64,000 nucleotides of DNA. Origin: Henningerozyma blattae CBS 6284. Its lineage: Eukaryota > Ascomycota > Saccharomycetes > Saccharomycetales > Saccharomycetaceae. The notes beneath the pieces were generated by a model. That model did not search any database. It was not told the DNA's origin and saw only the letters and a program-made list of their open reading frames with translations. Positions 40,578 through 50,471 of this stretch are shown here, in pieces. The position numbers were made by a program, and so were the translations under genes. Where the stretch lies: positions 930,001 through 994,000 of the forward strand of contig NC_020190.1 of the NCBI RefSeq assembly GCF_000315915.1, written 5' to 3'. Numbering within the stretch: the first letter of the stretch is position 1; each line of letters opens with the position of its first letter.

Positions 40578-40662
40578 ATATATAAACATCAAACTCTAAA
40601 TTAACCTAGTTTCTTCAATTACCTTTTGCATCCAAAAAAAAAAAAACAACGGAAAATCCACA

Positions 40663-42165
40663 ATGGCAAAGGATAATTTGTTATTTAAATTGGATAATCT
40701 AGAATATCAATATAAATATCTGACAGGTAACATCTCCACTTTCAAACCAAGATATAATTCAACAACTAAATTCTACAATGCAAAAGGCAAGAAGACTTCT
40801 AAAAAAGTGGAAACCATCCTATCACAATTAAACGCTACTCAATTATCGCAAAAGATTATCGATTTAAAATTCGAAATATTCAATAAAAAAATTCATCATT
40901 TGGAAAAAATTTTAAACAATTTGATTTTCAAACAATTAAATGCAAATCTTCATAATGAAACCTATAAAAATATCAACGTCTTGAAATCCATCGAAAAAAT
41001 TTTCACGTTGCAAAATTTTGTTCAAATGATTATTAAATCAAAAATTATTAAATTATCTATATCGAAATTTGAAGAAGCTTTGAAAAAACATCATGATATT
41101 GATCAAACAAAAATTTCAGATATAAAGGATCCTGTAGAGCTTTGGTTCCACAATCATGAATATTGGACTTTTTATAACGATAAAACTAATAAATTTAATC
41201 CAAGTAAGATATGGAAAGATGTAGTCTTAACAGTGGAAAAATCAGATCAAATCATTAGTACAATGATGAATTCTAAAAAATTAAAAGATTTATTATCCAA
41301 TTTTAATTCAGGGTTAGATGTCTTTTTAAATATTAATAAAGATATTAAAAAGAATAAATTAGATGACGATAATACTACTAATGATGATAAAATTAAATCG
41401 AAATCACAAACCTCCACTTCTACAAAGCGTCAATTAACTGAAGAGGAATTAATTGAGCAATATGATGGGTTACTAGCAGCATCAGATGATGAAGAATCCG
41501 ATTCAAGTATAATAGATGAAAATGTCAATTATAATGAGGTTACATCTGATGAAGATACAATTGAAGATAATTCAAATATAACTGAAAAGAATTTGAAATC
41601 TAAGAATAATGTTGATTCAAGTTCGAACGATAATGTTGATTCAAGTTCGAACGATGATGATTCAATTAAACTTCCAAAAGCTAAGAAACAAAAAATTCAA
41701 TTACCAGAATTAATGGGAGGTTATTATAGTGGTGATGATGATGAAGAGGATATTGATTTGGTGGAAGATAAATTAGCTAAAAAACAAATATCAATTGAAC
41801 CTGTTAAAAAAAATAGACGTGGTCAACGTGCAAGAAGAAAAATTTGGGAACAAAAGTATGGTAAAGAAGCTAAACATATTCAAAGAGAATTGAAAAAACA
41901 ATATGAAGAAAGACAACAAAGACAATTGGAATATGAAGCTAGAGTGGCCAAAAGAGCCGCTAGAGCTGCAGAAGATGAAGCTTATAGAAAAGAACAGGAA
42001 GAAAGAAAAGAGTTTTTGAATTCAATTGGCAATTCAAAAAGGGAAAAGAAACCTGTGGCAAAGACAAATGCTATGGAAAATCATCCTTCTTGGGTAGCCA
42101 AAAAATTGGCTGCAGAAAAACTTCAAAATACAAAGTTTAAAGGTAAAAAAATTACATTTGATTGA
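40663..42165 (+). CDS. BUD22: Bud22, small-subunit ribosome biogenesis factor
   Basis: Nucleolar protein needed for 18S rRNA processing and 40S assembly. The 500 residues consist of a helical N-terminal half, an acidic Ser/Asp/Glu-rich middle with two copies of NVDSSSND, and a basic C-terminal segment typical of the SRFB/Bud22 family: KKNRRGQRARRKIWEQKYGK, and near the end HPSWVAKKLAAEKLQ with FKGKKITFD. Length is close to S. cerevisiae Bud22 (519). The promoter with RRPE plus PAC array matches its Ribi-regulon role. It begins a new synteny block (chromosome XIII) relative to the STE5-like gene. Confidence 0.93.
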   Translation: MAKDNLLFKLDNLEYQYKYLTGNISTFKPRYNSTTKFYNAKGKKTSKKVETILSQLNATQLSQKIIDLKFEIFNKKIHHLEKILNNLIFKQLNANLHNETYKNINVLKSIEKIFTLQNFVQMIIKSKIIKLSISKFEEALKKHHDIDQTKISDIKDPVELWFHNHEYWTFYNDKTNKFNPSKIWKDVVLTVEKSDQIISTMMNSKKLKDLLSNFNSGLDVFLNINKDIKKNKLDDDNTTNDDKIKSKSQTSTSTKRQLTEEELIEQYDGLLAASDDEESDSSIIDENVNYNEVTSDEDTIEDNSNITEKNLKSKNNVDSSSNDNVDSSSNDDDSIKLPKAKKQKIQLPELMGGYYSGDDDEEDIDLVEDKLAKKQISIEPVKKNRRGQRARRKIWEQKYGKEAKHIQRELKKQYEERQQRQLEYEARVAKRAARAAEDEAYRKEQEERKEFLNSIGNSKREKKPVAKTNAMENHPSWVAKKLAAEKLQNTKFKGKKITFD

Positions 42166-42377
42166 TTTAAAGCATTTATATCTTAGTTTATTTTTGGCAG
42201 ATTAAGGTTCAATTGTACATTATTAAAATTAAAAAATACGAAAAAAAAAAATAGAAAAAAAAAAAAAAAATACTCATGAATAATTATATGTAGCTATATA
42301 TTGATATATGTAACGTTAATGATTGTTTACCGAAAGTTTCTCAAAGTTCATAGAGTTCAGTAAAATGTTTACTAATT

Positions 42378-43502
42378 CTAGATTCTTGGAGTACTAAAAT
42401 CAGGAATGTCGGGTGTTAAATTAGGATTGGAAGTATGGAAATGAGATTGGCTTGATAATGGAGAAGAATGAAGATCAAAATTTTGTGATGAGTTATTTGA
42501 AAGATTTAAAGAGCTAATATTAGATTTTGGATTACTCTTGGAAAGTTCAATTCCATTTATATCGTTGAGATTATTTTTTGGAGCCTCATCAATTGATTGA
42601 GGTGATTCATTTCGTCTATATAAAGTATCGCTTAAAGTACGAATTTGTTGATGTAAACTTCTTCTTCTAGCATCATTTGCATCTCTAATCTTAAGCTTTC
42701 GACATAAAGAATTGACTTGTTTCTCTAAGGCAATCAATTCCTCACTTTCTTTTGTTATTATATCTTCTTCTGTAGGGTTTTGAGTCATCATTTTATTTGT
42801 GTCGATGTTATTAGGTATATTATCAGACCTTATGCTATTGAATATGTTATTACTTGAAGAAGATGCAGTATCATTACTAACATGTCTTTTAGGTTCTATT
42901 TTTTTCTCGTCTAATATTGCTCTATGAAGTTGATTAACCATATCTTTCAATTCTATTATCATTTCTCTATTTGAAGCTTTTAAATCATTGGAAGTATTAT
43001 CATTTGTTTGAACATTGTTTTGCTTTTTAGGAATTTGTATAAAATCATTGGCAATTTCGAAAGATGGGCCTTCATCAGTCGAAGACTCTATACTACTACT
43101 ATGATCTATATTTTTCTTCTTTGTATTTTCAGTATTTATAATTTTCTCTAAATCAACTACTCGATTTTTTTCCTCTGTATAAAGAGTTTTATATTTTTTT
43201 AACTTTTGTTGCATAATTTTTACAAGAGTATCACATTTCTGTAATTCATCCTGCAAATATTTGATATCGTTATTTTTCCTTCTAACAATATCAAATAGTT
43301 TGCGATTATCTTCTAGCAATTCATTAAATTTCTCAGAGGTCATCTTAACTTTAGGAGGAACATACCCATAATTATCTACGCCTGATCTAATCGGGGTTCT
43401 GTTTTCTGAATAAATATCTGCATTGTTAAAATGATCACTACCAGTACTTCTAGATCTACCATTGTAACGCTTTGGCGTTGGTGGCAGCTGAAATTGAGAC
43501 AT
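42378..43502 (-). CDS. SPC42: Spc42-like spindle pole body core protein
   Basis: Structural component of the central-plaque crystalline layer of the spindle pole body. The 374 residues (363 in S. cerevisiae) contain an N-terminal PPTPKRYNGRSR motif matching Spc42 SPTPKRY, a coiled coil from about residue 55 to 135 (FNELLEDNRKLFDIVRRKNN onward), an unstructured middle, a second short coiled coil about 250-300 (ESEELIALEKQVNSLCRKL) and an Asn/Ser-rich tail. An ACGCGT box about 210 bp upstream agrees with G1/S transcription of SPB duplication genes. Primary identity is low outside these segments, as is usual for this protein. SPC42 and ANR2 lie close together on S. cerevisiae chromosome XI. Confidence 0.85.
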   Translation of the reverse strand: MSQFQLPPTPKRYNGRSRSTGSDHFNNADIYSENRTPIRSGVDNYGYVPPKVKMTSEKFNELLEDNRKLFDIVRRKNNDIKYLQDELQKCDTLVKIMQQKLKKYKTLYTEEKNRVVDLEKIINTENTKKKNIDHSSSIESSTDEGPSFEIANDFIQIPKKQNNVQTNDNTSNDLKASNREMIIELKDMVNQLHRAILDEKKIEPKRHVSNDTASSSSNNIFNSIRSDNIPNNIDTNKMMTQNPTEEDIITKESEELIALEKQVNSLCRKLKIRDANDARRRSLHQQIRTLSDTLYRRNESPQSIDEAPKNNLNDINGIELSKSNPKSNISSLNLSNNSSQNFDLHSSPLSSQSHFHTSNPNLTPDIPDFSTPRI

Positions 43503-43711
43503 ATTATTAGTTTATAATTGTATGTGGGTATATGTATATATATATATTTCAATAAGTTGTTAAGATAGTTCAGATAAGATCTGGGTTGTGACGTAGTGGA
43601 GTAAATTTGGGTTGATGGATCTTAAATATTTACAAAAATAAAAAAAAATAAGATGCCAGATTTGATGCTGCCTCACAAAATCATTCTCGGATAAATATCT
43701 AAAACGCCAAA

Positions 43712-43717
43712 ACGCGT
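43712..43717. promoter_or_regulatory. MCB box upstream of SPC42
   Basis: ACGCGT within AACGCGTCACT, in the 264-bp spacer between SPC42 and ANR2, about 210 bp from the SPC42 start codon. Confidence 0.55.
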
Positions 43718-43766
43718 CACTAAAAACTATAAAAAAAACAAATCAATTTAAAAAAAAATTCTAATA

Positions 43767-45347
43767 TCAACAAGTTACCCCACAGCATTCGATGTATTTC
43801 ACTTTTGTAACTTTGTCGAACCATTTATTACACATAAACTCTAAAAAACGATAATCTTGAGAGCTAAAGCAATCCAAATCAAGATCGGTCAAAACGGAAG
43901 ATGGGATGCTAACAACGCTTTGAGGCTCCTCGACGTCGAAATTATCGTCAATTATATAAGCAAGCTTATTATAAATTGTATTCACTCTGTTTTGAAAATA
44001 TTCCGTTATTTTTTCAGCCATGATTTTTTCTGATAAATACTCACTTTGTTCAAAGGATGAAGATCTCTCTGGATCATATAATGGATTAATCAAGGGATTA
44101 TTATAAACTTCATATGCTGGTTTTACGTAGCCTGCAGTAGTAATCCAGTAGGCGTTATCTATAATGAATTGTAACCATGTTTTACCTTCTGATAAAGTAC
44201 ATATTCTTTTTTCCTCTTTATCTGAGATGTCTTCCGCTAAATAATTCTGCATAATTAATTTGTAAACGTTAACGTCATGCCATGTAGATTTAAATGGTGT
44301 ACCCTTGTTTGTTAATAAAATTGGTGAGGCATTCAAACTATTGATCATAAGAACCAAATCGTATAGATAATCTCTAGTTACTAATACTTCATCACTTGTA
44401 CATGCGATGTATCCAGCGTTTTTATACTGTTGTAAATAATCCATATCTGAAACACCTACAGTATATAAAAGTTCAATGAAAGATGATAATTTTTTATTAG
44501 AATAGTTAGATGGATATGCTGATAAGATGGATAAACAATATGCCAAGGAATTACAATATTCAAATGATCTACCTGGAGAGTTGACGATGAGTATTCTCTT
44601 TCTTGCTACACATGCTTTCCATATTGGTAATAGTAATGGACCAAGATTTCGAATCCAATATGGTAATAAAGTGATCATATGATCGTTAGAGGGAAGTTCA
44701 TGTAACATATTTGAGTTATTGATACTTGAATTTAAGTTCTTATTGGATTCTTCTACTAAGTCTTTACCATTATTGGCAACAAAAAATTTCTCAAGCATAG
44801 AAAAATCATTAAAATCTCCCTTATTAATCCAATTGGATAGAATAGTATCTAAATCCTTTGAATAGGTATGTGCGCTAACATATTGGCTAGACATTTGAAT
44901 ATTGAGATTTTGAATTGTAAACTCAGAATCATCTGTTAAAGGTGTTGAGTTCACAATAGCACCTATCGAGTACATTTTGACTTTATCTCTAGCAATATGT
45001 GAATCAGTTGTATTGGCTGAAATTTGTTGTCCATTTTGCTGAAAACAGGCAACCCCGTAATATCTGTCTAAAGTTTCATTATTCGAGGGTTTAGGTATTG
45101 TAAAAAGTATAACATCTTTTGCAACTTCATGAATACCAGAAGGGAGAGATTTAAATTCAACCCCATTTAGATCAAGGTTCTTGCCAGCTGGATCTTCTGT
45201 TTTCTGGCTCCATAAGATCGTATTACCTTTTTTCATATCAAATTGGCTTAAAAATAGGCCTATTAAAGGTACTTTAGATTTAGGTGCATTAAGTGAATTA
45301 GTTAAGTTATTGGTGAAACTCTGATTAGCATCTTCAGTTGTATTCAT
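43767..45347 (-). CDS. ANR2: Anr2-like DENN-family protein (LCHN/DUF2347)
   Basis: Orthologue of YKL047W/Anr2, a poorly characterised protein of the LCHN-type DENN family; lipid-droplet or membrane association has been proposed. The 526 residues (516 in S. cerevisiae) begin after a Ser/Thr-rich tail with a beta-rich longin-like segment (VPLIGLFLSQFDMKKGNTIL). This is followed by DENN-like hydrophobic segments (YWIRNLGPLLLPIWKACVARKRILIV). The C-terminus ends YIECCGVTC, a Cys cluster suited to palmitoylation. It is transcribed in the same direction as SPC42, 264 bp upstream of it. Its cellular activity is not established. Confidence 0.75.
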   Translation of the reverse strand: MNTTEDANQSFTNNLTNSLNAPKSKVPLIGLFLSQFDMKKGNTILWSQKTEDPAGKNLDLNGVEFKSLPSGIHEVAKDVILFTIPKPSNNETLDRYYGVACFQQNGQQISANTTDSHIARDKVKMYSIGAIVNSTPLTDDSEFTIQNLNIQMSSQYVSAHTYSKDLDTILSNWINKGDFNDFSMLEKFFVANNGKDLVEESNKNLNSSINNSNMLHELPSNDHMITLLPYWIRNLGPLLLPIWKACVARKRILIVNSPGRSFEYCNSLAYCLSILSAYPSNYSNKKLSSFIELLYTVGVSDMDYLQQYKNAGYIACTSDEVLVTRDYLYDLVLMINSLNASPILLTNKGTPFKSTWHDVNVYKLIMQNYLAEDISDKEEKRICTLSEGKTWLQFIIDNAYWITTAGYVKPAYEVYNNPLINPLYDPERSSSFEQSEYLSEKIMAEKITEYFQNRVNTIYNKLAYIIDDNFDVEEPQSVVSIPSSVLTDLDLDCFSSQDYRFLEFMCNKWFDKVTKVKYIECCGVTC

Positions 45348-46625
45348 TTTTTTTATCTTTTTATATGTTTATAATGATTGATTGAGCATAAAAATGGTCC
45401 AGCTGCTTCTTCAAATACTGTATAAGAACCCACTCACGTCTTTAATATATATCTACTCCATATTAGGGCATTTTTCAAAATCGTAATGAGTTTCGCAGAA
45501 AATTAAGAAAAATAACCCTGTTGATCCTAAATAAGGTTATTTTCTATAGATATATATGTATTACTAACCTGAAAATTTAAAGAAAAGCTAGCAAATTAAA
45601 GTCCACCATTATACACAGAAAATAGCAAGGTATGTTACATTTTTTTCTCTTACGGTTTTATCATTTTGTATGTTGTTATTTTCTTTCCCTCTTTGCACGT
45701 ATAATAAATTGTAATTTAATAGGATTATCTCGAAAAATATAAGCTAAAAGATACAATGAAACACAAAAACTGTTTTTCTAGTAGGACAATAAATTTTACT
45801 AATTTGATAATTGAATTATTTATTATATCCAAATAATTGGTACATATTTGAAAAGAACCAATTCATCACCACTTTTTTGTATCTTCTTTTAAGTGTATAA
45901 AATTTCTTGCTTGCTTCGGTGATTCAACAATGAACTTTAATCTAAAAGCAATAGTTTCTTTGTTTTACATATATACCTTGTTACAGCTTAGATCATAGTT
46001 TTAGATATTAATACTTTCTATTATACCCATTACTATTAGTGTGAAAGATAAAATCTATAAAAGGAAGAACATGATCACGTGATATTCAGCAAATCGGTTG
46101 GCACGTAGTGTGAGCTACGTTAGTCACGTGTATAAATCAGGATCACCTGATAACGTAATGAACATGTAGATTAACTAGTAAGTGAATCATGAACATAAAT
46201 TCTATTTAAGAATCTAAAGCTAAAAGGAATAAACTAGAAGGTTAAGGTAGAACAAAGAAGTAAGAACTAGAAAACAAAAAGGACGAAATACAAAAGATGT
46301 AAGTGTAGAGTGAACAAATCGAAACGTAATAATAATAATATTTAACTTACATAGGCTCAGGTATATAGTTGTATAGTTTAATAAACAGTTGGTATTAAAC
46401 TAGCAGCCAAAAAGTTATACTATTGGGAGTAGCAATGCTTAAAATTTCTAAGTCTAGAGAAAAATATTAAAATCTTAATTACCATACATTGTTAGATAAA
46501 TAGAGCCTTTATACCAAGTATAATATAGTTAGAATTCCGATTTGCTGCAATAGAAGAAGGAGGATGAATTTACAAGATACATAGATTGGAACCACAAAAA
46601 TTGTTACATCGGTTAAAAATATAAT
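45348..46625. other. Gene-poor region left of the tRNA
   Basis: About 1.3 kb of AT-rich DNA with no supported ORF. Two CACGTG hexamers lie near 46077 and 46125 in a less AT-rich patch. This could be the edge of an old LTR, but no ends are visible. Confidence 0.45.
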
Positions 46626-46698
46626 TGGACGAGTCCGGAGTCGAACCGAAGACCTCTCCCATGCTAAGGGAGCGCGCTACCAACTACGCCACACGCCC
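46626..46698 (-). tRNA. tRNA-Ala (AGC)
   Basis: A 73-nt intronless tRNA on the minus strand. It begins GGGCGTGTGGCGTAGTTGG and ends CGTCC plus discriminator A, with a 7-bp acceptor stem including the G3-T70 pair that identifies alanine tRNAs. The anticodon loop reads CTTAGCATG, anticodon AGC. The A box (GGCGTAGTTGG) and B box (GGTTCGACTCC) are intact, and a T run follows the 3' end only loosely. It is nearly identical to the S. cerevisiae tRNA-Ala(AGC). A Ty3-like LTR starts 16 bp upstream of its 5' end. Confidence 0.97.
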
Positions 46699-46714
46699 AT
46701 ATGTTTCCTTTTTT

Positions 46715-47143
46715 TGTTGTAGACGAGATTGACTTTATACTCATCTACAAGTTGCTAATTAGAAACTATACATAACACTGGGCAGCTGCTAGTGGCATCC
46801 CCGTGAATATCTGTTCGATACATAATCTTTATTAGTTAGCCAACATTACTCAAACTGTGCACTCCTACCCTTGTAAGTAAGTTTATAAACATACCAATTA
46901 AAGCAAAATGGGAAAGCTGGCGTTGACCTTTGAAAAGTATTTAAAGGCCAGCTTTTCAGACTTAAGACATAACTTTATAGTTCTTTTATATAGTTATTTA
47001 GTTTAAGAAGAACAACAATTATATTTGTAAGTTCGAAGGATTAACTGGTGTTAAGTTAATAAGATTGTTAAGTTTGGTTTTGGTAATTATAGTTTCTAAT
47101 TAGCAACTTGTAGATGAGTATAAAGTCGATCTCCTCTACAACA
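46715..47143. mobile_element. Ty3-like solo LTR with 56-bp terminal inverted repeats
   Basis: A 429-bp element with termini TGTTGTAGA and TCTACAACA, close to the TGTTGTAT/ATACAACA ends of the Ty3 sigma LTR. It starts 16 bp upstream of the tRNA-Ala 5' end, the position where Ty3 integrates (Pol III start site). Flanking 5-mers ttttt and atttt are a near target-site duplication. The outer 56 bp of each end (46715-46770 and 47088-47143) are inverted copies with only two mismatches, far longer than the 8-bp ends of Ty3. Because of this symmetry the orientation is not assigned. A DNA-transposon MITE is the alternative. Confidence 0.6.
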
Positions 47144-48954
47144 ATTTTTTGTGACATAGTGATACTTTCAGTACACTGTGTCAAGGGTTAGGAACTTACA
47201 AGCCCTAACTAAATCAGAGACGTCCGCGTCAACATGTTGCGACGCGTAAACTCGCTTGTATATAAAGCGATGCCCATGAGGCATCTATATAGAATTACAC
47301 AGAATAAGATAAGTAAGTTATAGTTATAAGTATAATCAGGGTTATGGTCATCTGTAAAATACTAGCTAGATCACTATATAATATTTTTTGTTGTAATCGT
47401 CTCAGGGTAATACTGATATTACTATGAGGCTTTGGGTTTACACAAACCTAACCTATACTTGGGTTATTAGAACTTACGCTAAAGTTGGAATGCCACTTGT
47501 ACTAAGTTAATAACTTGTTCTTTTTCTTTTAATATATATAATAGCTACAGGATACAAATATGCCGGAGTATGATTATATCATTTTCTATTAAGTGGTAAA
47601 ATACCTTATCACATGACTGATTGTTTAAAATGTGTTTTTCTTTTCATATCGAAAAACACTATTTAAGAAATATATTCATTTTAGTTATAGTATTTACTAT
47701 ATATGTCTAAATAAAGTAATCGTCTTTACATCTTAAACATTGTATAACAATGTTTAGCTCTCTTGAATCCCCGTAAAATAAGTTTGGATCTAGTATGAAA
47801 TACTAGACCTTTATATACTTGTTTTTACCAATCTTTTGAAGTTGGCATTATATCTAGTTTCTAGACTAACCTCAAAACTAGATTTCCTATAGCCTCAAAA
47901 TCTTCTTCTATAACATTCTTAGCCTATGGCTACAGGATATCTACAAGATTTTCTGTCGTGGTATTATTGAAAAGTGTAGATGGAAATAGAATTATACAGA
48001 ATATATTGAACTATAGACAAGGGTTAGACATCAATAGGAATTGAACAAGTTTAGATACAAGTTGTGCTAGTATAATAGCATCATGCCTATTGTACAACGT
48101 GTCTATATGTTTTGGACAGGTTGTTTTTGAGGTTAGACCTCAGAACATGAGTTACGTGTCTTGGTTGGCACGTTACTAATTATTAGAATACAACATTGTT
48201 GATATTGTAAACCAATTTAGGTATAGATACAAAATAATAACAAACGAAACGGAATTTTTAACTCCAACAAATTTTAACTTTAACCAAAAGTTAGGCGAGT
48301 TCGAACTTACAAAAAATGCTTGTCTTTTTCTTAGACTATTACAAAAGGAACTATAAATTATGGGTAATAATTGAGAAGCTAGTCCTATTTATACTTTTCA
48401 AAGATCGACGGCAGCTTCTTAGGATTACTTTAAATAGACTGTTTATAAACATACCGGGAATGGTAGGAGTAGACATTAATAGGGATGTTTTATGGCTAAT
48501 ATAAAGCATCCAAATAAGTTATTGGCAAACATTCAACTAGAAGCTTCGTTTTTTTATGTGATTCATATTCAATGTCTTGTAGATTGCTGTAAGTTTAATA
48601 TTATTAACAGCAATATTGGAGAGTAGGTTATAAAAGCAATATAATAACAAAGGTGTTTTTTGATGTTTTACTTTATGGGCCCAATTACTTTATCAAATTT
48701 TCGGACTACAAATACATGAACCCATTAAGGCCCCCCATGATATGCACAACATACGCCATCCAAAACTTATAAACTACCATTGAACATAAGACTTCGGCTT
48801 ATGTTAATACCAGTACAACAAATTGGAGATTAATTCCATAGCTACCCCATGGAAACCTCTTGAATAGTAAATAGCTCTTTAAAGAGCAATAAAGAACTAT
48901 AGAAAGTCCTCCCGTTATCGAGCCATGTGTAAATAATACCTATTTTCTGTGAAA
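47144..48954. other. Gene-poor region with probable LTR debris
   Basis: About 1.8 kb without a supported gene. The part at 47150-47400 has a CTTGTATATAAAGCGATGCC-type promoter segment and a GC-richer patch with ACGCG motifs, typical of a degenerate LTR, but no matching ends were found. A short hairpin (CATAAG/CTTATG) lies at about 48784. The 62-codon ORF at 48316 is not supported. Confidence 0.4.
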
Positions 48955-48996
48955 CCCCCCCCCCCCCACACACACACGCACACGCACACGCACACA
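48955..48996. repeat. C13 run followed by (CA/CG) microsatellite
   Basis: Thirteen consecutive C then alternating CA with CACACG units. The exact run length is unreliable in short-read assemblies. Confidence 0.8.
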
Positions 48997-50471
48997 GTAT
49001 CTTGCCCATCTCTCAAAAATTCAGATGTATAAAAAGCATGAATGATCCTCAATTCTCTACCAAAGGCTTTCCCTTGTAGTTCAATTTCATAATAGAAATA
49101 ATTACCAGGCAAGAGTCGGATTACTATTTACATGACGTTGAAGGGAGGGAGGATCTAGGAGTGATGGGATGCTGCTATCTTTTAAAAAGATAAAGTAGCA
49201 GAAGGGTCTGTAGTTGCGTAAGACACCAAGATTGATTAGTATTAGGGTTAGATGATATATATAAAAGATAAGAATTGACACAAGCAGTTGATTAATAGTA
49301 TCGTGTAAGTTATAGATAGATAGAGAGAGAGATAATACAAAAGCGATCCAAGTTTTAGGCCATGATTTCCTTTTGTGTTAAAAGACATTACAAGATACAT
49401 ATTTATTAAGACATTGGAGAGGTATCTTTATTTTTTTTGCATGTAGGGCTACTTATTATTAAGGGGCATCATTGGGGGTAGCTACCGCAGATAAGTTAGT
49501 TTATTATTTGCTAGGAGTTGTATAGTTAAATATATTAAAGATGACTNNNNNNNNNNNNNNNNNNNNNNNNNNNNNNNNNNNNNNNNNNNNNNNNNNNNNN
49601 NNNNNNNNNNNNNNNNNNNNNNNNNNNNNNNNNNNNNNNNNNNNNNTAAGTAGTTTATATTTGCTAGGAGTTGTATTAGTTAAAATAATATTTAAAAGAA
49701 TGACTCATGGTATTTTGATAGGAGAACAGTGAACTGAGCGACATCATCTGGAGAGGCGGCTATTGCACAGAAGGTAGCAAGAAGTTTGTGGGATAGGTCA
49801 ACTGTGGGATTACGTAATGTATAGGTATTTTTTAGAGATAGGAAATTGAATATCAAGCGATCTAAAGATTAAATTATAATCTTAGATATATATTGGACGC
49901 AGGAAAAAGCGGGCATGTAAACCATTTGTAGATTTTGTATGTTTTATGTTTTTAGAGAAATTAATTCTTTCTTCGGCATATATTCCGAGTGCTATTGCGG
50001 ATATTATGAGATCTGTGATGGAGATGAGAAAAGTAACATCACAAATTAAATAACGGTTAAGTAGGTTGTTGTGAGTGCTTAATAAATGGCTTCAAAGAGG
50101 TAGTACTTAAAGCTTGCTTAAAAAAAACTGAGAGAGATATAAGCTAGTGACCACAGATGTGAAATAATGATCTAGTAGATATAGAGAACCACAGATAATC
50201 GCTGTGTCTTCTTCCCCTTGTACTACCCAGATAAAAACTATTAATGAGGCAAGCTCGGGTGAGCTATGAGCATTCAGCAACCACGTACCCAAAAATCCTG
50301 GTCATAAAAGGGCATACATAAAGATACCTCTATAACTTGCTGCATAACTATTGTTTTTTTACCATAGGATAATATATTTAATTCGACATTCTTGTCTAGT
50401 TTCTTTTGAGCTTTGTTCTGATTTAGTACGTATTAAAGCAACTGGTAGCATCACCTCAATTCGAATCCAAA
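48997..50471. other. Gene-poor region containing the assembly gap
   Basis: No supported gene. It includes GA-rich microsatellites near 49315-49340 and the 100-N gap. An open stretch of about 60 codons on the plus strand (about 49870-50056) reads like protein but is too short and lacks an early ATG. It may be another relic. Confidence 0.35.
49547..49646. other. Assembly gap of exactly 100 N
   Basis: A run of exactly 100 N, the usual placeholder for a gap of unknown size. The bases on each side are imperfect copies of each other (about 49493-49546 and 49647-49704, sharing TTTGCTAGGAGTTGTAT and AATGACT/GATGACT ends). The gap therefore falls inside a duplicated sequence. Confidence 0.95.

Larger units (their letters stand above)
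38721..40662. other. STE5-BUD22 intergenic region (synteny breakpoint)
   Basis: About 1.9 kb. GC content drops abruptly to AT-rich at the left edge. It contains a degenerate TTCATA-like region (38755-38820), a T-run/C minisatellite (39079-39158), and nothing that resembles the missing C-terminal half of Ste5. Overlapping small ORFs near 39.0-39.4 kb are read through the minisatellite and are rejected. The right end carries the RRPE and PAC elements of BUD22. Confidence 0.6.

Noticed and set aside
38721..40662. Missing Ste5 PH/VWA domains hidden in other frames downstream
   Set aside because: I read the region for Ste5-like segments and saw none; available ORFs are short and low-complexity.
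46070..46150. Possible point centromere around CACGTG near 46.08 kb
   Set aside because: A CDEI-like hexamer is present, but no 80-110 bp tract of over 90% AT is followed by a CDEIII core with CCGAA nearby, and the synteny does not predict a centromere here.
48316..48504. A 62-codon ORF in the gene-poor region
   Set aside because: No domain, ordinary length for chance ORFs, and no regulatory context.
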